Shown one piece after another: positions 25,578 to 33,309 of a DNA stretch of 64,000 nucleotides (its first letter is position 1; each line of letters begins with the position of its first letter). The DNA comes from Sporosarcina cyprini. GTDB taxonomy: Bacteria > Bacillota > Bacilli > Bacillales_A > Planococcaceae. Both the position numbers and the translations under genes were made by a program. The stretch is taken from positions 62,001 to 126,000 of the forward strand of contig NZ_JAKMHX010000018.1 of assembly GCF_022048975.1 (NCBI RefSeq). Direction: 5' to 3'. Below the pieces are notes generated by a model that saw nothing but the letters and a program-made list of their open reading frames with translations, was not told the DNA's origin and ran no database searches.

Positions 25578-26626
25578 TATCGTTCACACGCCCATCCATC
25601 TTTATCGCGGTCCATTTTTGCCTGATAGGCGGGGTGGCTTTTGCCGACGCCCTTCGGATAGACCTTGCGCAATTCCGTACAATTCTTAAAGACTGTTTGT
25701 TTGACAGGTGCCGGCTTTGCCACTGGTACTGGCTGCTTTGCTGGAGCTTTAGCTGACGGTTTGCTTGGTGCCGAAGCGGAAGACGCCGATTTACCGCAGC
25801 TATTTGCTACTGTGTGCTTAACGCCATTTGTTGTAACTGTAATATCGCAATCGACTGCTGTTCGATAGATTTTTGCTCCGACATTTTGCAACCGTTTTTC
25901 TACAACTGAGCTGGGGTGGCCGTACGCATTATTCTTGCCATAAGAAAGGACTGCCACACTCGGCTTTACGTTGCTAATAAACGCTGCTGAGCTGCTCGTT
26001 TCGGAACCATGATGGCCATTTTCCAGAACAGTCGCTTGTACATTGAATTTTGAACGAATTTCATCCTCAATTTCCGAGCTTGCATCTGCCATTAGCAGGA
26101 ATGAGACTTGATTGTATGTTGCCTTCAGCACAATGGATGCATCATTCGTATCCTCGGCAAGTTCATTGACATGCAATACCCGAATAATCATATTCGGATC
26201 CAGTGCAATCTTGTCTAATTCCTTAGGTACCTGGAACGGAATGTTCTTCTTATCTACCAATTGCAGCATATCGTAATAAGTTTGTGTCGTATGCACTTTA
26301 CCGCTGTCAATAAATTGACCAACTTGGAAAGTATTCAGTACATCGAGCAAACCGCCGATATGATCAGCATCTGGATGCGTGGCAACGACTACATCCAGCT
26401 TTTTTACTCCTTTGTTCTTTAAGAAAGAAACAACGGTCTTTCCTGCTGTTTTCGGCCCTCCATCAATGAGCATATTCTTTCCGTTAGGTGACTGAATTAA
26501 TACTGCCTCCCCTTGCCCTACATTAATAAAATGGACTTTCAATTCACTTGTCGCAGCTTCTGAAGAAGCGGGCAAGATGCAAAGCAGTAATAGCAAAGTT
26601 GCTAGTAACCGTATGATGTTTTTCAT
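25577..26626 (-). CDS. Secreted ComEC/Rec2-like metallo-beta-lactamase-fold hydrolase with Excalibur domain
   Basis: About 349 residues: signal peptide (LLATLLLLLCILPASSEA), MBL-fold hydrolase with the metal motif THPDADHIGG near residue 90 and HHGSETSSS near 210, an Ala/Pro/Lys linker (about 285-312), and a C-terminal Excalibur Ca2+-binding domain ending DRDKDGWACER. The catalytic part resembles the nuclease-like C-terminal domain of ComEC, so an extracellular nuclease or phosphodiesterase is likely (inference). ATG at 26626 follows GGAGGG by about five bases; an ATG eight codons earlier would bury that site. Confidence 0.9.
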   Translation of the reverse strand: MKNIIRLLATLLLLLCILPASSEAATSELKVHFINVGQGEAVLIQSPNGKNMLIDGGPKTAGKTVVSFLKNKGVKKLDVVVATHPDADHIGGLLDVLNTFQVGQFIDSGKVHTTQTYYDMLQLVDKKNIPFQVPKELDKIALDPNMIIRVLHVNELAEDTNDASIVLKATYNQVSFLLMADASSEIEDEIRSKFNVQATVLENGHHGSETSSSAAFISNVKPSVAVLSYGKNNAYGHPSSVVEKRLQNVGAKIYRTAVDCDITVTTNGVKHTVANSCGKSASSASAPSKPSAKAPAKQPVPVAKPAPVKQTVFKNCTELRKVYPKGVGKSHPAYQAKMDRDKDGWACER

Positions 26627-26730
26627 GATGACCCTCCTACTAGTATTCATCTATAATAATAGAATGGAGGACTCTTCTTTGTCTACAATTAAATGGATAT
26701 TTTTTACTAACCAAAATGGAGGTGTCACTT

Positions 26731-27189
26731 TTGAAAATTATTTCTGTACACGAAAACAAGGAACGGTTCGAGGAATTCGTCGCTTCCTTCTGGAAGCAAT
26801 GGGGAAACGAGTCTAATATGATGTTTTATAAAGACTGCATGTTCCATTCGGCGAGATCTGCCGGTGATCTTCCGTCCTTTTACATCGCTTTGGAGGACGA
26901 GAAAATCATCGGCACCTATGCCTTGCTTCGCAATGATTTAGTAAGCCGGCAAGACATTTCGCCTTGGCTTGCCTGCCTCTATGTAGATCCGTCTTTCCGG
27001 GGCAAATCGATCGGGTCCCAGCTGTTGGCGCATGCTGTGCAGGAAGCAAGCAGAAAAGGAAACGAAACTCTCTACTTAACAACTGATCATAGCGGTTATT
27101 ACGAAAAATATGGATGGACAAAGATGGGGAATTGCTATGATCTATTTGGCAACTTGTCTTCCATTTATCAAAAGTCAACATCAATGTAA
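26731..27189 (+). CDS. GNAT-family N-acetyltransferase
   Basis: About 152 residues. The acetyl-CoA motif VDPSFRGKSIGSQLL and YYEKYGWTKMG near the C terminus are typical. TTG at 26731 is the chosen start: GGAGGTG lies six bases before it, and an in-frame ATG at 26716 is part of that site. It is divergent from the MBL hydrolase and ends at a shared terminator. Confidence 0.88.
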   Translation: MKIISVHENKERFEEFVASFWKQWGNESNMMFYKDCMFHSARSAGDLPSFYIALEDEKIIGTYALLRNDLVSRQDISPWLACLYVDPSFRGKSIGSQLLAHAVQEASRKGNETLYLTTDHSGYYEKYGWTKMGNCYDLFGNLSSIYQKSTSM

Positions 27190-27194
27190 CCATA

Positions 27195-27224
27195 AAAAAC
27201 GGTCGCAGGAATGCGACCGTTTTT
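27195..27224. terminator. Bidirectional terminator
   Basis: Perfect 13-bp stem AAAAACGGTCGCA / TGCGACCGTTTTT between convergent genes. Confidence 0.92.
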
Positions 27225-27229
27225 CACTT

Positions 27230-28552
27230 TTATTTAGTTAGAAAAGAAGCAATGAATATGATCAGTATCGCAAGCGGTGCGAGATAGCGGACAATTCCCT
27301 TCCAGACCAAATGGAATGCACTGCTCGTTTTCAGTTCATCCGCAGTATCCTGATTCGACATTACATAGCCGGCAAAGAAGGAAATCAATAATGCACCAAT
27401 TGGCAAACCAAAACGACTCGTCAGCATATCTGCAAAATCAAAGAACGTACCGCCTGGGAATTTCCAATTGGACAACATTCCGAATGAAAGAGCACTCGGG
27501 ATGCCAACAACAAAGATGAGCACGCCAAACACCCAAGCAGCCCGCTTTCGGCGATCATGTTTTTTCCCGATACCCGTAGATACGACGATTTCAAGCATTG
27601 AAATGGAAGAAGTCAATGTAGCAAATAACATTAAAATGAAGAACACAATCATAAAAATTCCGCCAAACGGTATTTCATTAAAAATAGCCGGTAAAATGAC
27701 AAAAATTAGCCCTGGCCCTTCACTTGGCGAGTGGCCAAGTGCAAAGACTGCAGGAAAGATGACGACACCTGCCAACACGGAAATAAAAATATTTAAAATC
27801 GAGACATTCCATGCAGACTGGCCGAGCCGTTCCTCTTTCGGCAAATAGGATGCATACGTCATCATGGCCGTAACCCCTACGCTTAAAGAAAAGAATGCTT
27901 GACCGAGCGCCAGCAAAAACGTCTTACCTGTCAAGTAACTCCAATCAGGGATGAATAAGAAACGGATCCCTTCCATCGCACCTTCGAGTGTCAGCGAACG
28001 AATGGCCAGCAGTATAAAAAAGATAAACAGCAGCGGCATCATCCAACGACTGGCACGTTCGATTCCGCCTTTAATTCCGCCTTGCACGATCCAAACCGTC
28101 AGCAGCATGAAAACTGCCTGGCCAGCTAGAACCTCTATAGGATTAGCAATAATATCACTAAACAGCACACCATAATCAGAACTGTCCAATCTAAAAAAGA
28201 TAGCCCGGACCAAATAGGATAAAATCCAACCGCCCACTACGCTGTAGAAGGACAATAAGATAAACGATGTGATGACACCCATCCACCCGATCCAATACCA
28301 TTTCCGTCCAGGAGCCAGTATTTTCAACGAAGTAACCGCATCATGCTGTCCCCTCCGTCCAATAATGAATTCAGCCAATAAGATCGGCAGTCCGATTGCA
28401 ACTGTACATAAAATGAATAACAGAAGAAACACACTTCCACCATTCGATCCCGTCATGTATGGGAATTTCCATATGGCACCGAGCCCAATCGCACTGCCGG
28501 CCGCCGCCAATACAAATCCTATCTTCGAAGTCCACTGCTCTCTCTGCTTCAA
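27230..28552 (-). CDS. NSS-family sodium-dependent transporter (YhdH-like)
   Basis: 440 residues, about 11-12 membrane helices. The first helix has the Na+-site signature AAAGSAIGLGAIWKFPYMTG of neurotransmitter:sodium symporters (LeuT fold). Bacterial members carry amino acids such as tryptophan, tyrosine or alanine into the cell. The start is TTG at 28552; a weak GAGTGG site lies about six bases before it and no ATG lies near. Single gene. Confidence 0.93.
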   Translation of the reverse strand: MKQREQWTSKIGFVLAAAGSAIGLGAIWKFPYMTGSNGGSVFLLLFILCTVAIGLPILLAEFIIGRRGQHDAVTSLKILAPGRKWYWIGWMGVITSFILLSFYSVVGGWILSYLVRAIFFRLDSSDYGVLFSDIIANPIEVLAGQAVFMLLTVWIVQGGIKGGIERASRWMMPLLFIFFILLAIRSLTLEGAMEGIRFLFIPDWSYLTGKTFLLALGQAFFSLSVGVTAMMTYASYLPKEERLGQSAWNVSILNIFISVLAGVVIFPAVFALGHSPSEGPGLIFVILPAIFNEIPFGGIFMIVFFILMLFATLTSSISMLEIVVSTGIGKKHDRRKRAAWVFGVLIFVVGIPSALSFGMLSNWKFPGGTFFDFADMLTSRFGLPIGALLISFFAGYVMSNQDTADELKTSSAFHLVWKGIVRYLAPLAILIIFIASFLTK

Positions 28553-28708
28553 TTCAAACCACTCTCTCTTTGCTATACAGTACTAAATTTTGTTCAATTA
28601 TAACGCATATTGATGAAGTTTCCTTTATATTTATTATTCAGCAAACTTCTTACCTCCTGTTTTAAAACGCTCAACCAGGGAATGTGAGTAGTACTTGGAG
28701 GTGTTTGA

Positions 28709-29212
28709 ATGGAATTAGTTAAAGTGAACGGCAAACTGGATGGCAAACGGCTTGCACTGACCGTCCTTGTGCCGATTATCGGCGGCTCCATTACTGGATG
28801 GCTGGCGAATCGGCATGCCCAAGAAAAATATAAGAAGTTGGAGAAGCCTTCCTTTTCTCCTCCCCCATCCATCTTTCCAATTGCGTGGACAACACTTTAC
28901 GGGTTAATGGGCTTAGCAAAATACAGGGTACAAACAAAGAACGAATCTGGCATGGGCAATGATAAAGCGATACCAATGTATGATATTCAACTTGGACTAA
29001 ACTATTTATGGTCGTTCCTCTTTTTTAGATGGGGCTTGCGTGGGACCGCACTTGTAGAAATGACAGTACTGTTAGGTGCCATCGCTTTGACCGCTTACGA
29101 ATTTTATCAAGTAGATCGGACAGCAGGAACCTTGATGATTCCCTATATCGGATGGGTGATGTTCGCATTGACATTAAATTACTCCACTTGGAAATTAAAT
29201 GACCGCAAGTAA
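28709..29212 (+). CDS. TspO/MBR-family protein
   Basis: 167 residues with five helices. Family motifs: KPSFSPPPSIFPIAWTTLYGLMG, YDIQLGLNYLWSFLFF and FALTLNYSTWKLN. TspO proteins bind porphyrins and take part in stress responses and tetrapyrrole control. GGAGGTG lies five bases before the ATG. The 20-residue N-terminal lead before the first helix is slightly longer than usual. Confidence 0.92.
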   Translation: MELVKVNGKLDGKRLALTVLVPIIGGSITGWLANRHAQEKYKKLEKPSFSPPPSIFPIAWTTLYGLMGLAKYRVQTKNESGMGNDKAIPMYDIQLGLNYLWSFLFFRWGLRGTALVEMTVLLGAIALTAYEFYQVDRTAGTLMIPYIGWVMFALTLNYSTWKLNDRK

Positions 29213-29231
29213 TTAAAGACCCTGTCACGAC

Positions 29232-29270
29232 AAAAGCTGTCCCATGTCCAATTGGCATGAGACAGCTTTT
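29232..29270. terminator. Bidirectional terminator
   Basis: Stem of 16 bp with two mismatches (29232-29247 with 29255-29270) between TspO and the convergent stress gene. Confidence 0.85.
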
Positions 29271-29274
29271 ATCT

Positions 29275-29691
29275 TTATGACAAGGAGATATCTTGTGGTT
29301 CTTCCCCTTTTTTATTCATTAAACGCATGGCAGTTGGCGTAACCTTCAAAATGACTAAATTAGGATCATCCGGACCCTCAAACCAAGGCTTCATCGCATC
29401 ATTCCAAATCTTTTCCTTCAATCCCTCTTCATCTGAAATGGTCACCGTTCCGGCAATCTCTAAAAAGGCATCTCCAAATCCTTCACCATCGTAGCCGATT
29501 AGGATATGGGTATTCGGATTATTCTCCAGCTCATCCACTTTGTCGGTCTTTTTCGATGTGGCCGTGTAAAGAGTAAATCCGTCATTGAAGAACGTCATGT
29601 AACGGCTGAATGGCTTTCCCGCTTCTACAGTTGCCATTGTTCCGACATAGCTTTTGTCTAAGATTTTCTTCGCGGTTTGTTTTGCATCCAT
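29275..29691 (-). CDS. Pyridoxamine 5'-phosphate oxidase-like general stress protein (GsP26/YdaG type)
   Basis: About 138 residues with the split-barrel flavin-binding fold; YVGTMATVEAGKPFSRYM and FEGPDDPNLVILKVTP are typical of the general stress protein 26 group. ATG at 29691 has GAGGAGTG five bases before it. I saw no good sigma-B promoter. Function unproven in the family; F420, FMN or heme binding has been proposed for relatives. Confidence 0.88.
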   Translation of the reverse strand: MDAKQTAKKILDKSYVGTMATVEAGKPFSRYMTFFNDGFTLYTATSKKTDKVDELENNPNTHILIGYDGEGFGDAFLEIAGTVTISDEEGLKEKIWNDAMKPWFEGPDDPNLVILKVTPTAMRLMNKKGEEPQDISLS

Positions 29692-29764
29692 AGTAACACT
29701 CCTCATTTTTTATGGTCTCTTCCTACTCTTCCTACTTTCAAGCCGTGCTAAACATGCAGGAATT

Positions 29765-30820
29765 TCATAACAAATAAAAACCGATACCGATAATGATGTA
29801 CGCTGCAAACAGTGTCAATCCCTCAAACCAGTTCGACTCCCCGTCATTCGTCAGGTTTATGACGAGAAGCGTTGCTGTGATCATGGCAATCAATTCAGGA
29901 ATTGTGAAGACGAGCGGCATTGACGTTTGCATGAATAACGAAACGAGCACTAGCACAGGCGCGACGAACATGGCTACTTGCAAAGTAGAACCGACGGCAA
30001 TTTCCACTGAGACATCCATTCGATTTTTCATGGCCATCGTAATGGCGGAAAAGTGTTCTGCCGCATTCCCTACTATGGCAACAATAATGACACCGATGAA
30101 TAATTCACTCCAGCCGAACTTTTCACCGAGCGTCTCAAATGTGCCGACGAGCCGTTCAGAAACGAATGCAACCGCAATAGTAGAAATGAATAGGATGACA
30201 ACAGCTTTCCATTTGGACCATTCGGGTTCTTCCGTTTCCTCCTCAGTCTTATCAGTTGAAGAGAAGACGCCTCGATGAGTCACTAACTTGAAAAACAAAC
30301 CCGCTAAATACAAAGCAATTAAAATAATCGAGATGCCGATACTAAGAGTGATCGTCGCCTTCTCATCCATGCTCATGGAGAATATCTCCGGTATGACAAA
30401 TGCTACAATAACAGCAAAAATGAGCAGTCCCGAATTATAACGCGCATCATGAATACTAAAGTTTTGGCGTTTATATTTAATACCGCCTGTAAAGAAGGAG
30501 AGCCCTAAGACGAGTAGCAAATTGCCCAGAACCGAACCCGTCAACGAGGCGAGCACAATCCCGATCAATCCAGCCTGCAAAGTGAAGAAGGAAATAATTA
30601 ATTCAACAGCATTGCCGAATGTAGCGTTTAACAGACCACCCACCCGAGGACCGCTGACAATGGCCAAGCTTTCCGTCGCCCTGCCAATATAGCCGGCAAG
30701 TGCTACGATGCTGACGCAGCATAATAAAAACATAACGATATCATTCCAATGCAAGAAAGCGCCCAATAGCACAAGCGGAACACCGACAAAAGCAAGCACC
30801 GCGAAAATACGATCCATCAA
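29765..30820 (-). CDS. Ca2+/H+ antiporter (CaX family)
   Basis: 351 residues, 10-11 membrane helices, with the two inverted CaX repeats GNAVELI (near 70) and GNAAEHF (near 255), whose Glu residues bind calcium. An acidic loop (TEEETEEPEW) separates the halves. It exports Ca2+ in exchange for protons, like Bacillus YfkE/ChaA. GAGGTG lies seven bases before TTG at 30820 and ten before ATG at 30817; either may be used. Confidence 0.93.
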   Translation of the reverse strand: MMDRIFAVLAFVGVPLVLLGAFLHWNDIVMFLLCCVSIVALAGYIGRATESLAIVSGPRVGGLLNATFGNAVELIISFFTLQAGLIGIVLASLTGSVLGNLLLVLGLSFFTGGIKYKRQNFSIHDARYNSGLLIFAVIVAFVIPEIFSMSMDEKATITLSIGISIILIALYLAGLFFKLVTHRGVFSSTDKTEEETEEPEWSKWKAVVILFISTIAVAFVSERLVGTFETLGEKFGWSELFIGVIIVAIVGNAAEHFSAITMAMKNRMDVSVEIAVGSTLQVAMFVAPVLVLVSLFMQTSMPLVFTIPELIAMITATLLVINLTNDGESNWFEGLTLFAAYIIIGIGFYLL

Positions 30821-30945
30821 GACAAATCACCTCATTATGCGTACATACCGTAAATCCCTTTCTAATGTTCCCTTTTTAGGATGTGTACAAACAGGCATAC
30901 CTAGCCAGACAAAAGTCCTTTTCGAATATAAGGATGATATTACCA

Positions 30946-30974
30946 TTGCAAAGAAATTTGGTGAGGTGTATTAT
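30946..30974 (+). promoter_or_regulatory. Sigma-A promoter of leader RNA
   Basis: TTGCAA (30946-30951), 17-base spacer, TATTAT (30969-30974). Expected start near 30981. Confidence 0.6.
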
Positions 30975-30980
30975 ATAAAC

Positions 30981-31222
30981 ATAAGCTGCATTGTTCGTAT
31001 ACACATTAAGTTTTAACCTTTAAGCTGTAAACGGGAGTTTTATATGAAAACCGGAATGGCAGGCCCAATCCATTATTGATTGGGACAAACAGGAACGTTT
31101 TTGCGAACACCCACTTTGAGGAGTGGTGGTTTAAAACTTTCTATGATTCGGTACGGCAAAGGCGGCTTACTTAAACCGTTCTTAATACGAGGCGCCACTC
31201 TTCATTGAGTGGTGCCTTTTTT
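30981..31222 (+). promoter_or_regulatory. Attenuator-like leader RNA ending in a terminator
   Basis: About 240 bases with: an 11-codon ORF with its own RBS (31044-31079); hairpin CCCAATC/GATTGGG (31064-31070 with 31078-31084) over the ORF's end; hairpin CCACT/AGTGG (31111-31115 with 31122-31126); and terminator GGCGCCACTC/GAGTGGTGCC (31191-31200 with 31207-31216) plus six T. GAGTGGTG at 31121-31128 can also pair with CGCCACTC of the terminator's left arm, which gives a competing antiterminator. Downstream, 150 bases on, is the DUF3139 gene. A free-standing small RNA is the alternative. Confidence 0.5.
31044..31079 (+). CDS. Possible leader peptide, 11 residues
   Basis: ATG follows GGGAG by six bases; the product would be MKTGMAGPIHY. 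Its last codons lie in the first hairpin of the leader, so a stalled or translating ribosome would change the folding. Position-based inference. Confidence 0.4.
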   Translation: MKTGMAGPIHY

Positions 31223-31371
31223 GTTAGATAAATGACACTTGGAAAAGAGGTAACATCATAATTAGCCTCGAATAAAACCCTTCTCTTCTCTATCCATTTT
31301 TTCTTACATCTTTCTGATCAAGATATTTAAGGGGGCAGATTACTATCTTTTCATCGAATCGAAAAAAAGTA

Positions 31372-31761
31372 ATGAAACTATTGCTGATTCTCCTGCTAAT
31401 CATCGGATTCATCTCCTTGCCTAAAATCATCATTTATTTCCTCAATAATGGGAATCCATATGATAAAACCGTAGTTACGAAACACGTCCCCGCTTATTTG
31501 GAAAAACAAGGTTACACTGATAGCGATATTGCGGAGCAACGATATTTGGAACCAAAGCATACGATTAACAGAAAGGTTCTTCATGGCCATTATGTAGTGA
31601 TCTTTAAAGACGAACCGGGACTGGAATATTATTACGGCGTGACAAAGTTCCGGAAAAAAGTGGTCCAATTTTGTGGGAAAGAGGATCAATCGGGAGAATT
31701 GATAACGGAAAAAACAAAACATAGCGAGAAAGATTGTTTAGATCAGTTTGCCAATAAATAA
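31372..31761 (+). CDS. DUF3139 family membrane-anchored or secreted protein
   Basis: 129 residues: a membrane helix at residues 2-24 (LLLILLLIIGFISLPKIIIYFL), then a small polar domain with two Cys (FCGKEDQ, KDCLDQF). The VPAYLEKQGYTDSDI segment is typical of DUF3139. The RBS is unclear: the only strong site (AAGGGGG at 31330) is 36 bases upstream of the ATG, and only a poor GAAAAAAG lies near. An attenuator-like leader precedes it. Confidence 0.75.
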   Translation: MKLLLILLLIIGFISLPKIIIYFLNNGNPYDKTVVTKHVPAYLEKQGYTDSDIAEQRYLEPKHTINRKVLHGHYVVIFKDEPGLEYYYGVTKFRKKVVQFCGKEDQSGELITEKTKHSEKDCLDQFANK

Positions 31762-31799
31762 TAGCTCAATGGCAAATCTAAATGAACATAATAAAAACA

Positions 31800-31836
31800 G
31801 GTGCCGCTCATTGCCTTTCGATGAGTGGCTCCTTTT
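31800..31836 (+). terminator. Terminator of the DUF3139 gene
   Basis: GGTGCCGCTCAT (31800-31811) with ATGAGTGGCTCC (31821-31832), then four T. The stem closely resembles that at 31191-31216. Confidence 0.75.
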
Positions 31837-31908
31837 GTTATGCGTTTGTCACCCGTCTGTTGTGCTGAGCATATGATTACATGACGTGACAATGAAGGAG
31901 TGATGAGT

Positions 31909-32115
31909 ATGGAGTTACAGGCGGTTTATAATTACGATCCATTTGTCTATGAGACATTACAATCTATCATAGGTAAGTTCATCGTTATTGAAACGACCCA
32001 AGGGTCCATTGAAGGTACCATTAAAGCTGTAAAACCAGATCATGTTGTATTGACGGGACGCTCTAAAGATTTTTATGTAAGGATTGCACAGATTGTTTGG
32101 CTCATGCCAGATTAA
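31909..32115 (+). CDS. DUF2642 (YuzF-like) small protein
   Basis: About 68 residues. The segment IIGKFIVIETTQGSIEGTIKAVKPDHVVL is an Sm/Hfq-like beta pattern typical of DUF2642; in Bacillales some members sit in spore-coat gene sets. ATG at 31909 follows AAGGAG by eight bases; upstream in-frame GTG and ATG codons overlap that site. Function unknown. Confidence 0.75.
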   Translation: MELQAVYNYDPFVYETLQSIIGKFIVIETTQGSIEGTIKAVKPDHVVLTGRSKDFYVRIAQIVWLMPD

Positions 32116-32126
32116 TTAGAATGGAT

Positions 32127-32152
32127 GGGGGTATCTCACCCCTCTTTTTTAT
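32127..32152 (+). terminator. Terminator of the DUF2642 gene
   Basis: Short GC stem GGGGT/ACCCC (32128-32132 with 32138-32142) followed by a T run. Confidence 0.75.
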
Positions 32153-32389
32153 TTCCACAAATAGACTTCATTCCTTCGGAAGAATTACATTGTTAAGGCT
32201 CTCACACTGGATACATCCAATCAACTACATATGACGTATTCTCCACCGAAAGCAATCAGGCTTTCATGCGAATTACATATCGCCTGGCATGACTTCCATA
32301 TTTCACAGGCAAGGGATATTTTCGCAGCTAATAAAAAGGATTTTGACTGCCCATGGAGAATATATCAGATAAAAAGGAGGAATTACATA

Positions 32390-32791
32390 GTGTCTAACTT
32401 CATACCCCATATCGCAACAGTAGAAATCCCAGTTTCCAACCTCGCACAATCCATTGAATTTTATACGGAAATTCTTGGGGTTACCGTCATTTTTAGAGGA
32501 GAGACGCAGGCCATGCTTTCATTTGAAGCGAAAGGCGTGCCGACCTTGTTTCTTGTCCAAACGGAAAACCAGCAACGTCTTTCTTTTGTGAACTCATTTA
32601 CGGGTGTAGAGCATACTATTATTGATTTCTACACTGAAAATCTTGCGGAGTTTCGTCAATGGCTGATGGAACGAAAAGTCGAAGTCGGAAGCTTGAACGT
32701 CAACCCAGAAAACGGACTTGGCGGTTTCGGCTTTAAAGACCGGGATGGAAATATGCTAAGCGCCTGCAATGTTCTCCACGAACACCAGTAG
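32390..32791 (+). CDS. VOC-family (glyoxalase/dioxygenase-fold) protein
   Basis: About 133 residues with two beta-alpha-beta-beta-beta units; starts IATVEIPVSNLAQSIEFYTEILGV and ends FKDRDGNMLSACN, as in VOC proteins. GTG at 32390 is chosen because AAGGAGG lies nine bases before it. The frame is open 159 bases further upstream, but that stretch has no RBS and no family similarity. Activity unknown. Confidence 0.85.
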   Translation: MSNFIPHIATVEIPVSNLAQSIEFYTEILGVTVIFRGETQAMLSFEAKGVPTLFLVQTENQQRLSFVNSFTGVEHTIIDFYTENLAEFRQWLMERKVEVGSLNVNPENGLGGFGFKDRDGNMLSACNVLHEHQ

Positions 32792-32809
32792 GACAGGAAA
32801 TTTGCAACA

Positions 32810-32838
32810 GGCGAGGACTTGTCTTTCCTCGCCTTTTT
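32810..32838 (+). terminator. Terminator of the VOC gene
   Basis: GGCGAGGA (32810-32817) with TCCTCGCC (32826-32833), then five T. Confidence 0.85.
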
Positions 32839-32915
32839 CGTTCAGACATGTTAATTTCCACTCCGTCATAGTCTCTATTACTACCAAAAGATAAGGAGAG
32901 ACAAACATCCGGAAA

Positions 32916-33296
32916 GTGATTCTTGTTTGTTTAACACTGTTACTCATTGTTTTGATTAGCTATGCCCTATGGAACCTGAGAGATACAAATGCTTCTCTGG
33001 AGTCCGATGTGGACATACCGGCAAAATACAATGAAGAGTTGATGATGGATAAAATAATTGAAACTGATTTTTCGAACATCGTGTTCCAGTCTCTTCAGGA
33101 ACAAGGCTACGAACTACATGAAAGTGCAGGCTACCAATTCATTTCGGACAAAAGGCAAGTGATCACATTATCCATGTACGATATCGATATCTATGATGAA
33201 AAAGTTGTTCAAGACATTCAACAAATTATAGACCGCATCTCGCAGGAAAATGGTTTTCCTTCATTCCACGTTGAAATCCACGTCATACATCGCTAA
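32916..33296 (+). CDS. Small membrane-anchored protein of unknown function
   Basis: 126 residues: an N-terminal helix (MILVCLTLLLIVLISYAL) and a polar domain with many Asp/Glu. No family recognised. GTG at 32916 is the first standard start, but it lies 16 bases from the strong AAGGAGA site; three codons upstream an in-frame ATC (32907) sits at the ideal seven bases and would give a normal I/M-RKVILV signal start. Either a rare ATC initiation codon or a mutated ATG is possible. Confidence 0.65.
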   Translation: MILVCLTLLLIVLISYALWNLRDTNASLESDVDIPAKYNEELMMDKIIETDFSNIVFQSLQEQGYELHESAGYQFISDKRQVITLSMYDIDIYDEKVVQDIQQIIDRISQENGFPSFHVEIHVIHR

Positions 33297-33309
33297 TTTC
33301 TTCCCACTG

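Noticed and set aside
32231..32389. N-terminal extension of the VOC protein
   Set aside because: Open frame only; the strong RBS lies at 32374-32380 and the family starts after GTG 32390.
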